36,060 bases of DNA, from the NCBI GenBank assembly GCA_947653375.1, contig CANTHA010000004.1, positions 1 through 36,060 of the forward strand, in the 5' to 3' direction. This DNA is from an uncultured Clostridium sp. GTDB lineage: Bacteria; Bacillota; Clostridia; TANB77; CAG-508. A program made the position numbers and the translations under genes. Shown piece after piece: positions 7,432 through 16,226 of this stretch. The number at the start of each line of letters is the position of its first letter. The stretch's first letter is position 1. The notes beneath the pieces are model-generated. The model had not been told where the DNA came from. It searched no databases and was given only the letters and a program-made list of their open reading frames with translations.

Positions 7432-9543
7432 TTGGCAAATAAAAAATTTAAAGCAATAAATATCAATTTAAGATTTAATGTATTAACTGTTATAATATAT
7501 ATAGTTGGTATTATTTTAATTGCCAAATTATTTAGTCTTCAAATTGTTCATGGAGCAGAGTATAGAGAACAGTCTAATACAAGATTGACTAGAGAAAGTT
7601 CATTAGTAGCAGCAAGAGGTTCAATACTGGATAAAACAGGATCTCCTTTGGTAGATTCTAAAATAGAATTTTCGATAGAAATGTATAAAACTAAAGTTGA
7701 TACAGAAACATTAAATAATTCTATTTTAAATATGGTACAAGTTTTAGAAAAATATCAAACCTCATATAAAGATTCGTTTCCAATCAAAATAGAGCCATTT
7801 GAATTTACAATAAATGAACAAGAACTTATTAATTGGAAAAAGGCAAATAATCTCCCAACAAATATTTCTGCAGAAGAAGCTTTTTATAAATTTAGAGATA
7901 AATATAAAATAACTAATTCGGATACTCAAAAAGTAAGAAAGATTATGGCAATTAGATATGAATTAACTCAAAAAGGATATAGTAGTACAAGATCTGTAAC
8001 AATTGCTGAAAATATACCAAGAGAAGCTGTTGCAGAATTTAGTGAAAGTTCAGATAGATTTTCTGGAATTAATATTATAGTAAAACCAGTTAGACAATAT
8101 ACATCTAATAATTTAGCATCACATATATTAGGTTATGCTGGAAAAATTAGTAGCGAAGAATATGAAAAAAGAAAACAAACATATAGTAATAATGATATAA
8201 TAGGTAAAACAGGTATTGAGTATGTTTTTGAAGAATATTTAAAAGGAAAAAATGGAACAAAACAAATTGATATGGCAGTTGATGGAACTACGACTGCAGA
8301 ATATGTTTCACAAGGTGCAGTAGCAGGGTCTGATGTAGTACTTACAATAGATGCAAATTTACAAAGGGTAACAGAGACAGCTTTAGCTACAAATATACAA
8401 AAAATTGCAAGTGGAGGATTTGGTAAAGCATATGATGCTAAAGCTGGAGCATGTGTGGTTATGAATGTAAATAATGGTGAAGTATTGGCTATGGCAAGTT
8501 ATCCTGATTATAATCCTGAAAGTTTTGTAGGTGGTATAAGTACAGAAGATTGGAATAATTATACAAACAATGAAGCTAAACCATTAGTTGATAAAGCAAT
8601 ACAAAATTCATATTCTCCAGGATCTACTTTTAAAATGGTAACAGCAATAGCAGGTTTAGAGTCAGGAGCAATTAACTTAAATACAAAGATAAATGATACA
8701 GGTATATATCATAAGTATGGAATTTCAATGAACTGTTGGTATTATACAGACTATCATAGAGGACATGGATATTTAAATGTTTCAGAAGCAATAGAAAAGT
8801 CATGTAACTATTTTTTCTATGAAACAGGAGATAGAATGGGAATAGATAAATTAGCTCAATTTGCTAAATACTTTGGTCTTGGAACTAAAACAGGAATAGA
8901 GTTACAAGGAGAAACAGGAGGAGTATTAGCAAATAGAGAAACAAAACAACAAAGGCATAAAGATGATCCTGGATGGAATCCTGGAAATACATTAAATGCA
9001 TCTATAGGACAAGGTGATAATGAATTTAGTCCGTTACAAATGGCAAGATATATAAGTATGTTGTCAAATGGTGGTCACAAAATAGATGTTAGCATAGTGA
9101 AAACTATACGTAATTCAGATGGTTCAGAAGTATCAAGACAGGAAATAAATCAATTTGTTAATAAGAAATTGGGAATAGTAGAAGATAATTCAGAGGAAAT
9201 TCAAATAAATCAAAATTATTTAAATGCAGTTCTAAATGGTATGAAATCAGTTACAAGTGATACTGGAGGAACAGCATATGTTCGTTTTAGAGATTTTAAT
9301 ATTAGTGTGGGTGGTAAAACAGGATCAGCAGAAGCACCTAATAACAAAGTACACGCATGGTTTGTTGGGTTTGCACCATTTGAAAATCCAGAAATAGCAA
9401 TTGTAGTTATGGTTGAAAATGGTGGACATGGTAACTATACAGCAGAAGTTGTAAGAGATATAATGGCAGAATACTTTGGGATGAATACACAAAATGTAGA
9501 AGAAAATATGGGAGCAGAACCATATATAGAAATGATCCAATAA
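7432..9543 (+). CDS. mrdA: Class B penicillin-binding protein 2 (elongation transpeptidase)
   Basis: A 703-residue class B PBP with an N-terminal cytoplasmic stub and membrane helix (about 16-35), then the dimerisation/pedestal domain with the ARGSILD motif (about 60-66). The transpeptidase domain carries all three active-site motifs: S398-T-F-K401, S457-C-N and K629-T-G-S. It cross-links lateral-wall peptidoglycan with MreBCD and RodA. No rodA is adjacent. The start is a TTG at 7432, five nt after AAGGTGA. Within the pedestal there is an extended helical region (about 80-200) typical of Gram-positive PBP2-like enzymes. The spacer to minC is 23 bp with its own GGAGGG-like site. Confidence 0.93.
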   Translation: MANKKFKAININLRFNVLTVIIYIVGIILIAKLFSLQIVHGAEYREQSNTRLTRESSLVAARGSILDKTGSPLVDSKIEFSIEMYKTKVDTETLNNSILNMVQVLEKYQTSYKDSFPIKIEPFEFTINEQELINWKKANNLPTNISAEEAFYKFRDKYKITNSDTQKVRKIMAIRYELTQKGYSSTRSVTIAENIPREAVAEFSESSDRFSGINIIVKPVRQYTSNNLASHILGYAGKISSEEYEKRKQTYSNNDIIGKTGIEYVFEEYLKGKNGTKQIDMAVDGTTTAEYVSQGAVAGSDVVLTIDANLQRVTETALATNIQKIASGGFGKAYDAKAGACVVMNVNNGEVLAMASYPDYNPESFVGGISTEDWNNYTNNEAKPLVDKAIQNSYSPGSTFKMVTAIAGLESGAINLNTKINDTGIYHKYGISMNCWYYTDYHRGHGYLNVSEAIEKSCNYFFYETGDRMGIDKLAQFAKYFGLGTKTGIELQGETGGVLANRETKQQRHKDDPGWNPGNTLNASIGQGDNEFSPLQMARYISMLSNGGHKIDVSIVKTIRNSDGSEVSRQEINQFVNKKLGIVEDNSEEIQINQNYLNAVLNGMKSVTSDTGGTAYVRFRDFNISVGGKTGSAEAPNNKVHAWFVGFAPFENPEIAIVVMVENGGHGNYTAEVVRDIMAEYFGMNTQNVEENMGAEPYIEMIQ

Positions 9544-9566
9544 AATAAAGAAAGAGGGATGTAGAA

Positions 9567-10178
9567 ATGAAGAATGTTATTAGTATTCAATTAAAAAAAG
9601 AAAATATTGTAATAAAATTGACAGAAGATGCACAGCAAGATGAAATAGTAGAATGTTTAAAAAAGAAATTAACAGAGCTAAAAAAACTTTATAAAGATGA
9701 AAAAACACCTATATTAGTATCTGGTAAAGTTTTAAAAAATAAAGAAATAGATGAAATTAAAGCATTAATAAAAGAAAAAATAGATGTTGAAATAGATTTT
9801 GATATGCCAAAGGTATTAGGGTTACATGGTATAAGGAAAACATTTGATAGAGAAATTAACAATTCAGAAACTAAATTTCATAGAGGTTCACTTCGTTCAG
9901 GTCAAAAAGTTGAATCAGAAGGAAGTATTGTAATTATAGGTGATGTGAATTCTGGAGCAGAAGTAATAGCATCTGATAATATAATAATTTTAGGAGCTTT
10001 AAGAGGCTTGGCTCATGCAGGAGCAAAAGGAAATAAGCAAGCTCTTATTGCAGCAGGTTTAATAGATACTGTACAAATAAGAATTGCTAATGTAGTAAAA
10101 GAAATAAATAGAGAAGAAGAGCCTATGCATAAACAATCATGTGTAAGTATTATTGATGAAAAGATAGTAATAGATTAA
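9567..10178 (+). CDS. minC: Septum-site-determining protein MinC
   Basis: This 203-residue protein has an N-terminal alpha/beta domain (1-95) and a C-terminal beta-helix (about 100-190) with the MinC signature: FHRGSLRSGQ, then GSIVIIGDVNSGAEVIASDNIIILG and LRGLAHAGAKGN. The C-terminal domain normally binds MinD and FtsZ, and MinC blocks FtsZ assembly near poles. In most clostridia minD (and minE) follow immediately; here the next base after the stop begins the stop of a convergent minus-strand gene. MinD would have to be encoded elsewhere. It is the last gene of the mre operon. Confidence 0.93.
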   Translation: MKNVISIQLKKENIVIKLTEDAQQDEIVECLKKKLTELKKLYKDEKTPILVSGKVLKNKEIDEIKALIKEKIDVEIDFDMPKVLGLHGIRKTFDREINNSETKFHRGSLRSGQKVESEGSIVIIGDVNSGAEVIASDNIIILGALRGLAHAGAKGNKQALIAAGLIDTVQIRIANVVKEINREEEPMHKQSCVSIIDEKIVID

Positions 10179-10532
10179 TTAGCTCATTAAGAGTAAGATA
10201 AGACTTATAAATAACATCTCATCTTTTACATCTTCTTTATATAAAATAAAAAGTATACAAAGAATAATAATATCATCTAAATATAATTTAATACCAAGTA
10301 ACTCTATAATTGGTTCATCACAATTTGAAAAACCATTAATGTTTAGAGAAAAAGGTAATATAGAATTATTTTTAGATGATATTTTTCTATATTCTTTCTT
10401 CTCCTCTGAAGTTTGAACATCAGAGTTTTTTTCTTCCTTTTCATCTTTTGAGAAATTTCTATTATAAGTATAATTATTATAATACCTATGATATGGATAG
10501 TAATAAGGTAATCCAAAGGGAAACCTAGCCAT
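10179..10532 (-). CDS. Unrecognised protein with C-terminal hydrophobic hairpin (117 aa)
   Basis: I do not recognise this family. The N-terminal third is aromatic and Pro-rich (MARFPFGLPYYYPYHRYYNN), followed by a charged, probably disordered Lys/Glu/Ser region (about 30-60), a short conserved-looking part and two adjacent hydrophobic segments (LYLDDIIILCILFILY, then MLFISLILLLMS) separated by KEDVKDE. The Tyr/Pro-rich start is reminiscent of spore-coat or morphogenetic proteins, but that is a guess. Its ATG is 2 bp downstream of the previous minus-strand gene, so both are probably one transcript. Its stop abuts the stop of minC with no gap. Confidence 0.6.
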   Translation of the reverse strand: MARFPFGLPYYYPYHRYYNNYTYNRNFSKDEKEEKNSDVQTSEEKKEYRKISSKNNSILPFSLNINGFSNCDEPIIELLGIKLYLDDIIILCILFILYKEDVKDEMLFISLILLLMS

Positions 10533-10534
10533 TT

Positions 10535-10963
10535 TTAATTCTCCTTCTTATCATCTTTCATGATTTCAGCAATTTTTGATACATTTAATAGATTTACATA
10601 TTGATCTAGTTTTTCTTTTTTTTCGTCTCTTAAATAAGGTTTTAAAGAATACAATAAATTAGCTCTAGGATCATTACTATTATTCATTTTTCCAAATGCC
10701 GAAGTTATTTTCATAATAGTGTTTGGATCAATATTATTAAAGTTAATCCCATTACTATTATTTTCTGCATTGCTTGTTTGATTTGTTTTTTCATTAGAAG
10801 AATTAGAATTATCCTCTTTATTAGAATTATTGTTTATCATATTAGAAATATTTTGTATCATTTCAGGAGAGATCTGAGAAATAGCCTCAGATATATTACC
10901 ATTATCAACCATATTTTTTATATTATTCATAGTATTCTCATCTAAATTTAAATTATTATTCAA
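10535..10963 (-). CDS. Asn-rich unrecognised protein (~142 aa)
   Basis: No family was recognised. The N-terminal half has two short helices (TMNNIKNMVDNGNISEAI and a PEMIQNISNMI repeat-like segment), then an Asn/Ser low-complexity linker (about 45-75). A compact C-terminal part (PRANLLYSLKPYLRDEKKEKLDQYVNLL and SKIAEIM) looks conserved and resembles a helical region seen in clostridial hypothetical proteins. I place the start at TTG 10963, because the ribosome binding site AGAGGTGA ends six bases before it; a GTG at 10972 in the same frame would overlap that site. It is the first gene of a two-gene minus-strand unit. Function unknown. Confidence 0.65.
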   Translation of the reverse strand: MNNNLNLDENTMNNIKNMVDNGNISEAISQISPEMIQNISNMINNNSNKEDNSNSSNEKTNQTSNAENNSNGINFNNIDPNTIMKITSAFGKMNNSNDPRANLLYSLKPYLRDEKKEKLDQYVNLLNVSKIAEIMKDDKKEN

Positions 10964-11111
10964 AAAAATCACCTCTTATAATTATATTATTAAAGTATGT
11001 AAATATATATTATTAACATATGAAAAAAATAAAAAAATGTACTTGTATATTAAAAAAATATTTAACAAAACAAGTATTAACATAAAACATTTACTTTTTT
11101 GACGAAAACTC

Positions 11112-11140
11112 TTGAAATAACTAGAAAAATAAGGTATAAT
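11112..11140 (+). promoter_or_regulatory. Distal sigma-A promoter of the surface-protein operon
   Basis: TTGAAA (11112-11117) and TATAAT (11135-11140) have a 17-bp spacer. Use of this promoter would give a leader of about 210 nt before the ATG at 11358. Confidence 0.65.
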
Positions 11141-11284
11141 TAGAAATAGGACTGTATGTTATTAATTAATGTTACAAATATTACAAAAAAGTAACTTAAT
11201 TTTAATATAAAAATAATAAAAATCTTAATGTTATTCCCCGTAAAAGAAGATAAAATGTATAATACAAAAGATAAAATAGAAATA

Positions 11285-11313
11285 TTGATTTATTTAAAAG
11301 AAATTTCTATAAT
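11285..11313 (+). promoter_or_regulatory. Proximal sigma-A promoter of the surface-protein operon
   Basis: TTGATT (11285-11290) and TATAAT (11308-11313) have a 17-bp spacer, ending 44 bp before the ATG. An AAGGAGGAA binding site (11346-11354) lies just before the start. Confidence 0.55.
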
Positions 11314-11357
11314 ATATTAGAATAATTAATTAAAAGGGCTAAATTAAGGAGGAAGTT

Positions 11358-14300
11358 ATGGAAAATAAATTTTTAAAAATTATTACAAGTATCATAGTAA
11401 TGTTAACAATGACAATGACTAATTTTATCTTTGTAGGAAGTAGTTTAATTAGTTATGCAATAGATAACATTAGTACAAATAACAACAATGTGGAATTTGG
11501 AGTATATTTTAAAGATTCAAATGGAAAAGAAGTATCTAATCTTGAAAGTGGATTAAGTAGTATAAATACTAACTTATATCTAAAATTAAAAGTTAAACAA
11601 GAGGGATATTTTAATGGGAAAATCGAACTAGTAGAATCAAATTTTACTCTAAAGGCTACACAAAGCGAATATATTAACAAAATAGAAGGAAATACAGTTA
11701 CCCTAAATCAGATAAATGCAGGAACAGAAGTAGTATTAGATATACCTGTTGAATTTAAAAAAGATGAAGCATTTAATTTAGGGTTATTAGACATGGAAAG
11801 TAAGATAAATTTAAGAGGTGTATATAGAGATAGAGCAGAAAAAGACAAACAAATAAAAGCAGATAAAACAGTTAAATTAAAACTTATACCACAAAACATA
11901 ACTTCTGAAAATATAGAAAATAATTTGGAGATTATAACAAATAAAACATTAAAAGTATCAGGACAAGATAAAAGAGTTATTCAAATATTATTTAATATTG
12001 GACTAAAAGATAATAGTTATCCAGTAAAAGAAATAAACGTTAATACAAATATACCAGATATGAATGGAAACCAACCACAGGTATCTCAAGTAATTAATAC
12101 AAATACAATGACTTATTATGAATATAACAATGAAAATAAAGAAATGAATATACAACTTAAAAATGATGTATCAACAGAAAATAATGTTGTATGGAAAAAT
12201 GAAGGAAAAGAAAATATAGTTTTAACTTACATTTATGATATAAATGATATTGAAGATATTACATTAAATGAAAAAGTTTCTGTTATATTACAAGATAATA
12301 CAAAGATTGAAACAGAAATCAAAGATATAAAGATTTTGCAAAATGAGGAAAAAGAAGAGGTTGTAAAAGGTAATATTATAAATACTGAATCAAGTATTAA
12401 TAAAGGAAAATTGTATCAATCAATTGATAGAACTTTTACAACTGTTTCTACAATAAATGTAAATGCTGCAAATATATTGAATTATCTAAATATAAAAGAA
12501 GAAGATGTATTTATTACATCAGAAGAACAAGAATTAGCATCAAATATTGTATATCAAAATACAACAGTAAATAAGGAACAACTATTCAAAGTTTTAGGAG
12601 AAAATGGAATCGCAAAAATAATAAATGAATTAGGAGAAACAATAACAACTATATCTTCAACAACACAGGCGGATGAATTAGGAAATATAGTTGTAGATTA
12701 TGGAGAAGGTCAAAGAGGAATAAGAATAGAAACAAGTGCACCAATAACAGCAGGAAAATTTAATATTATAAATCAAAAAATAATTAAACAGAACAATATT
12801 AATACAGTAAAAAATATTGTAGCTTTAAAAAGTAAAGTTTTAGTAGGAACAAATTTAAATGAAGGAAAAGAAACACCTATATTATCTGAAGTGAAGGTTA
12901 CATTATTAGAAACAGCAACAGATGCAAAAATAGAGATAAATAAAAATGAATTATCAACAGTTATAGAAAATGATGTTGAAATAAAAGCTACTTTAAAAAC
13001 AAATAATGATATAAATGATTTATATAAAAATCCAATATTAAGAATTGAATTTCCAGAAGATGTAGAAGTAGTTAATATAAATAAACTAGCACTATTATAT
13101 GATAGTGAATTACAAGGAGAAACTTCTTTACTAGATGGAAGAGTATTAACAATTAAGTTGCAAGGTGAACAAACACGTTATAGTGAAAGTGCAATTGAAG
13201 GTCCAACAATTATTATAAATGCTACTCTTAAATTAAATAGAAGATCTGCAACAAAAGATGCACAAATTGCAATGAAATATGAAAACGAAAAAGCAAATTC
13301 ATATGTAAATAATGGGGTAACTTCAGTACCAATTAAAATTGTTGCACCAACAGATGTTACAACAATTACAACAGTTCCACAATTAGGAATAGAAGAAATT
13401 GGTCAAGACAAATCAGCAGAAGTGATGCTAAAAAGAGGACAAGAAGAAAAAGAAATAACACCACAAATAGAAATTATAAATAATAAAGAAAATACAATTT
13501 CAGATGTAAAAATTCTAGGAACATTTCCAACAAAGGAAAAACAAGATGCAGTTAATATGAGCTTAACAAGTGGAATAAAAGTACAAAATGCAAAAGTATA
13601 TTATACTGAAAATAAAAATGCAACAGCAGATTTAGAAAATTTAGAAAATGGATGGAGCGAAGAAATAAAATCTGCAAAAGCTACAGAGAAATACTTAATT
13701 GCAGTAGAACAACTTGAATCACAAGAAAGCATAAGTGCAAGTTATGGTGCAAGAATAGCTTCTAATTTAGAATATAATGAGAATGCAGAACAATCTTATG
13801 AAGTAACATATAAAGATGCAAAAACAAATATTCAAGATACTGTTAAAGGAACACAAATAAAATTAACAACAGGTGTTGGACCTGTAGTAGACACTAAGGT
13901 TACAGCAAAAGTAGGAAGGGATACAATAAAAAATGGTGATACAGTAGTAGCTGGTGAAGTTATAAGATATACAGTTGAAGTTGAAAATACTGGTTCAGAA
14001 GATGCAGGAAATGTTAATATTACAGCTTTAGTACCAGAGGGTACAACATATGTAGAACCAAAAGAAGAATTTGGAATTGCAGGAGCTTCTTATTATAAAG
14101 AAATAATAGATAAAAAGAATTATGAGAATAAAATTGATAATTTGAAAGTTGGAGAAAAGCAAACTTTTGAATATGATGTTAGAGTAAATTCAGACATTAA
14201 AGACGGAAATATAACTAATAAGTCTACTATTAAATATAGAGATGTTATAAAGGATTCAGAAGAATTAAAGGCATCATCAAAGTCAGGAGATTTAAGAGTT

Positions 14301-16208
14301 AGTGTTAAAAGGTTATCTACTGATGATGGTTTTGAAACAAATGGTACTATTAAATATTATGTATTGGTAGAAAATATTTCAGATACAGAACAGAAAAATG
14401 TTAAACTTAATTCTCACTTATCAAGTGGTGTTAAAGTAATAAACAATACTGTAGATTTACTTTATGAAGGAATTGATGAAGAATTAACTAATCAAAATGA
14501 AGATGAAGTTATAAAATCAAAGGAAATAGAATATAAAGATGAAATAGATTTAGAAACATTTGAACCAAGACAAATGAAATTACTATATTTTACATTGACT
14601 CCAGAAAAAAATGGAAAAATAGATATATCTTTTGATGTAAAACAAAAAGACAATAAATATAGATCAAATTTATGGGAAGATGAAATTAAATCAAGAGAAG
14701 CAAATATTTCTATTTCAAGTAATCAAGAAAAATATGTAAAAAGTGGAGATTTATTAAGTTATACTTTGAATGTAAAAAATTTAGGTAATGCAGATACATA
14801 TGGATTATTTATAGTTGACCAAATTAACCCATTATTAAAAATAGAAAGAATTATAGTAAATGGGCAAGAAGATGAATTACCAGAAAATAATGAAGTAGTT
14901 GTAGAGTTAAATATGAAGGGACAAGAAGAGTCAGTAGTTGAAATACAAACTACAGTAAAAGATATAGAAGATACAAGTGAGGCAACTACAATATCTAATA
15001 AGGCTATAGTAGAATATAAAGGAGAGCAAGTTGCCAAAACAGAAGAACTAACACATATAATTGAAGCAAAAACACAACAAAATGGTGGAAACGGAGAAGA
15101 AGATGAAAATGGTAATGGCAATAGCAATGGAGGAACAGCTAATAAAGATAATAATATAGCTAGTGGAAGTAGAATTATAAGTGGTATAGCTTGGTTTGAT
15201 GAAAATAAAAATGGTAAAAAGGACGATAATGAAGGTACTTTAAGTGGAATTAAAGCTAATTTATTAAATGTTGAAACAAATAAGTTAGTAAAAGATACAT
15301 CAGGAAAAGTACTTGAAGCTACAACATCAGATAATGGAACTTATATATTAAATAATATAGAAAACGGTAAATATATTGTAGTATTTAATTATAATAAATC
15401 AGAATACGGATTAACAAAATACAAAGTTGATGGAGTAGAAGAAAGCAAGAACTCAAATGCTACAATGAATGATTTACAAATAGAAGAAAATAGCTCAAAA
15501 GTAGCATCAACAGATATAATTCAAATAGATAATAACAATATAGCTGATATAAATATTGGATTAATAAAATTAGAAAATTTTGACTTAAAGCTAGATAAGT
15601 TTGTAAGTAAAGTAGTTGTACAAAATGCATCAGGAACATCATCTACAGAATATACAGATAGTACAATGGCGAAAGCAGAAATTCATTCTAAACATATTAA
15701 TGGTTCAACAGTATTAATTGAATATAAAATAAGAGTAACAAATGTTGGTGAAGTAGATGGATATGTTAAGAGTATAGTAGACTATATGCCAAGTGATTTA
15801 AAATTTAGTTCTGAATTAAATAAAGATTGGTATCAATCAGGGGCAAATTTATATAATGAAAGTTTAGCTAATGATAAAATAATAGCAGGAGAAGCAAGAG
15901 AAATTAAATTAACATTAACAAAAACAATGACAGAAGATAATACAGGTTTAGTTAATAATACTGCGGAAATAGCGGAAGCATATAATGAGTTAGGTTTACA
16001 AGATAGTAATTCAACACCAGGAAATAAAACTCAAGGAGAAAATGATATGGGTTCAGCAGATGTTATTATAAGTATAAAAACAGGAGAAATAATATTCTAC
16101 ACAACATTAATAACAGTAATTATAATTACATTGTTAAGTGTAATTACTATACCTATTATAAAAAAATCAAGAAAAAATAAAACAAGACATAAATTTGATA
16201 AAATATAG
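11358..16208 (+). CDS. Giant membrane-anchored surface protein with DUF11-like and SdrD B-type domains (1616 aa)
   Basis: A signal peptide (about 1-35, ending near ISYA) leads into a long beta-rich ectodomain. Several DUF11-like/Ig-fold units are visible, for example around 860-960 (VIRYTVEVENTGSEDAGNV...LVPEGTTY), about 985-1050 and 1110-1190. An Asn/Gly/Glu-rich linker (about 1240-1268) precedes an SdrD B-type/CnaB-like domain (about 1272-1395, SGIAWFDENKNGKKDD). A last unit (about 1410-1570) carries the STPGN motif. One membrane helix (about 1576-1602) and a basic tail end the protein; there is no LPxTG, so anchoring is by the membrane. The N-terminal 800 residues are not recognised. It starts an operon with the next gene, 18 bp away. 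Inferred role: adhesin or surface-layer component. Confidence 0.85.
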   Translation: MENKFLKIITSIIVMLTMTMTNFIFVGSSLISYAIDNISTNNNNVEFGVYFKDSNGKEVSNLESGLSSINTNLYLKLKVKQEGYFNGKIELVESNFTLKATQSEYINKIEGNTVTLNQINAGTEVVLDIPVEFKKDEAFNLGLLDMESKINLRGVYRDRAEKDKQIKADKTVKLKLIPQNITSENIENNLEIITNKTLKVSGQDKRVIQILFNIGLKDNSYPVKEINVNTNIPDMNGNQPQVSQVINTNTMTYYEYNNENKEMNIQLKNDVSTENNVVWKNEGKENIVLTYIYDINDIEDITLNEKVSVILQDNTKIETEIKDIKILQNEEKEEVVKGNIINTESSINKGKLYQSIDRTFTTVSTINVNAANILNYLNIKEEDVFITSEEQELASNIVYQNTTVNKEQLFKVLGENGIAKIINELGETITTISSTTQADELGNIVVDYGEGQRGIRIETSAPITAGKFNIINQKIIKQNNINTVKNIVALKSKVLVGTNLNEGKETPILSEVKVTLLETATDAKIEINKNELSTVIENDVEIKATLKTNNDINDLYKNPILRIEFPEDVEVVNINKLALLYDSELQGETSLLDGRVLTIKLQGEQTRYSESAIEGPTIIINATLKLNRRSATKDAQIAMKYENEKANSYVNNGVTSVPIKIVAPTDVTTITTVPQLGIEEIGQDKSAEVMLKRGQEEKEITPQIEIINNKENTISDVKILGTFPTKEKQDAVNMSLTSGIKVQNAKVYYTENKNATADLENLENGWSEEIKSAKATEKYLIAVEQLESQESISASYGARIASNLEYNENAEQSYEVTYKDAKTNIQDTVKGTQIKLTTGVGPVVDTKVTAKVGRDTIKNGDTVVAGEVIRYTVEVENTGSEDAGNVNITALVPEGTTYVEPKEEFGIAGASYYKEIIDKKNYENKIDNLKVGEKQTFEYDVRVNSDIKDGNITNKSTIKYRDVIKDSEELKASSKSGDLRVSVKRLSTDDGFETNGTIKYYVLVENISDTEQKNVKLNSHLSSGVKVINNTVDLLYEGIDEELTNQNEDEVIKSKEIEYKDEIDLETFEPRQMKLLYFTLTPEKNGKIDISFDVKQKDNKYRSNLWEDEIKSREANISISSNQEKYVKSGDLLSYTLNVKNLGNADTYGLFIVDQINPLLKIERIIVNGQEDELPENNEVVVELNMKGQEESVVEIQTTVKDIEDTSEATTISNKAIVEYKGEQVAKTEELTHIIEAKTQQNGGNGEEDENGNGNSNGGTANKDNNIASGSRIISGIAWFDENKNGKKDDNEGTLSGIKANLLNVETNKLVKDTSGKVLEATTSDNGTYILNNIENGKYIVVFNYNKSEYGLTKYKVDGVEESKNSNATMNDLQIEENSSKVASTDIIQIDNNNIADINIGLIKLENFDLKLDKFVSKVVVQNASGTSSTEYTDSTMAKAEIHSKHINGSTVLIEYKIRVTNVGEVDGYVKSIVDYMPSDLKFSSELNKDWYQSGANLYNESLANDKIIAGEAREIKLTLTKTMTEDNTGLVNNTAEIAEAYNELGLQDSNSTPGNKTQGENDMGSADVIISIKTGEIIFYTTLITVIIITLLSVITIPIIKKSRKNKTRHKFDKI

Positions 16209-16226
16209 GAAGAAAGGAGGGAAAAT

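Larger units (their letters stand above)
10964..11357. other. Intergenic region between divergent genes
   Basis: This is 394 bp of very AT-rich sequence holding two plausible plus-strand promoters (11112-11140 and 11285-11313) for the giant surface-protein operon, and the ribosome binding site of the minus-strand pair. The stretch 11141-11284 would be a 5' leader if the upstream promoter is used. I found no riboswitch core and no terminator hairpin in it. No small ORF with a credible binding site was seen. Confidence 0.7.

Noticed and set aside
11141-11284. Possible riboswitch in the long leader of the surface-protein operon
   Set aside because: I looked for c-di-GMP, preQ1 and similar conserved cores and found none, and no terminator hairpin is present.
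14759-15127. 122-aa minus-strand ORF within the giant surface protein
   Set aside because: Ser/Leu-rich shadow of the coding strand with no start signal.
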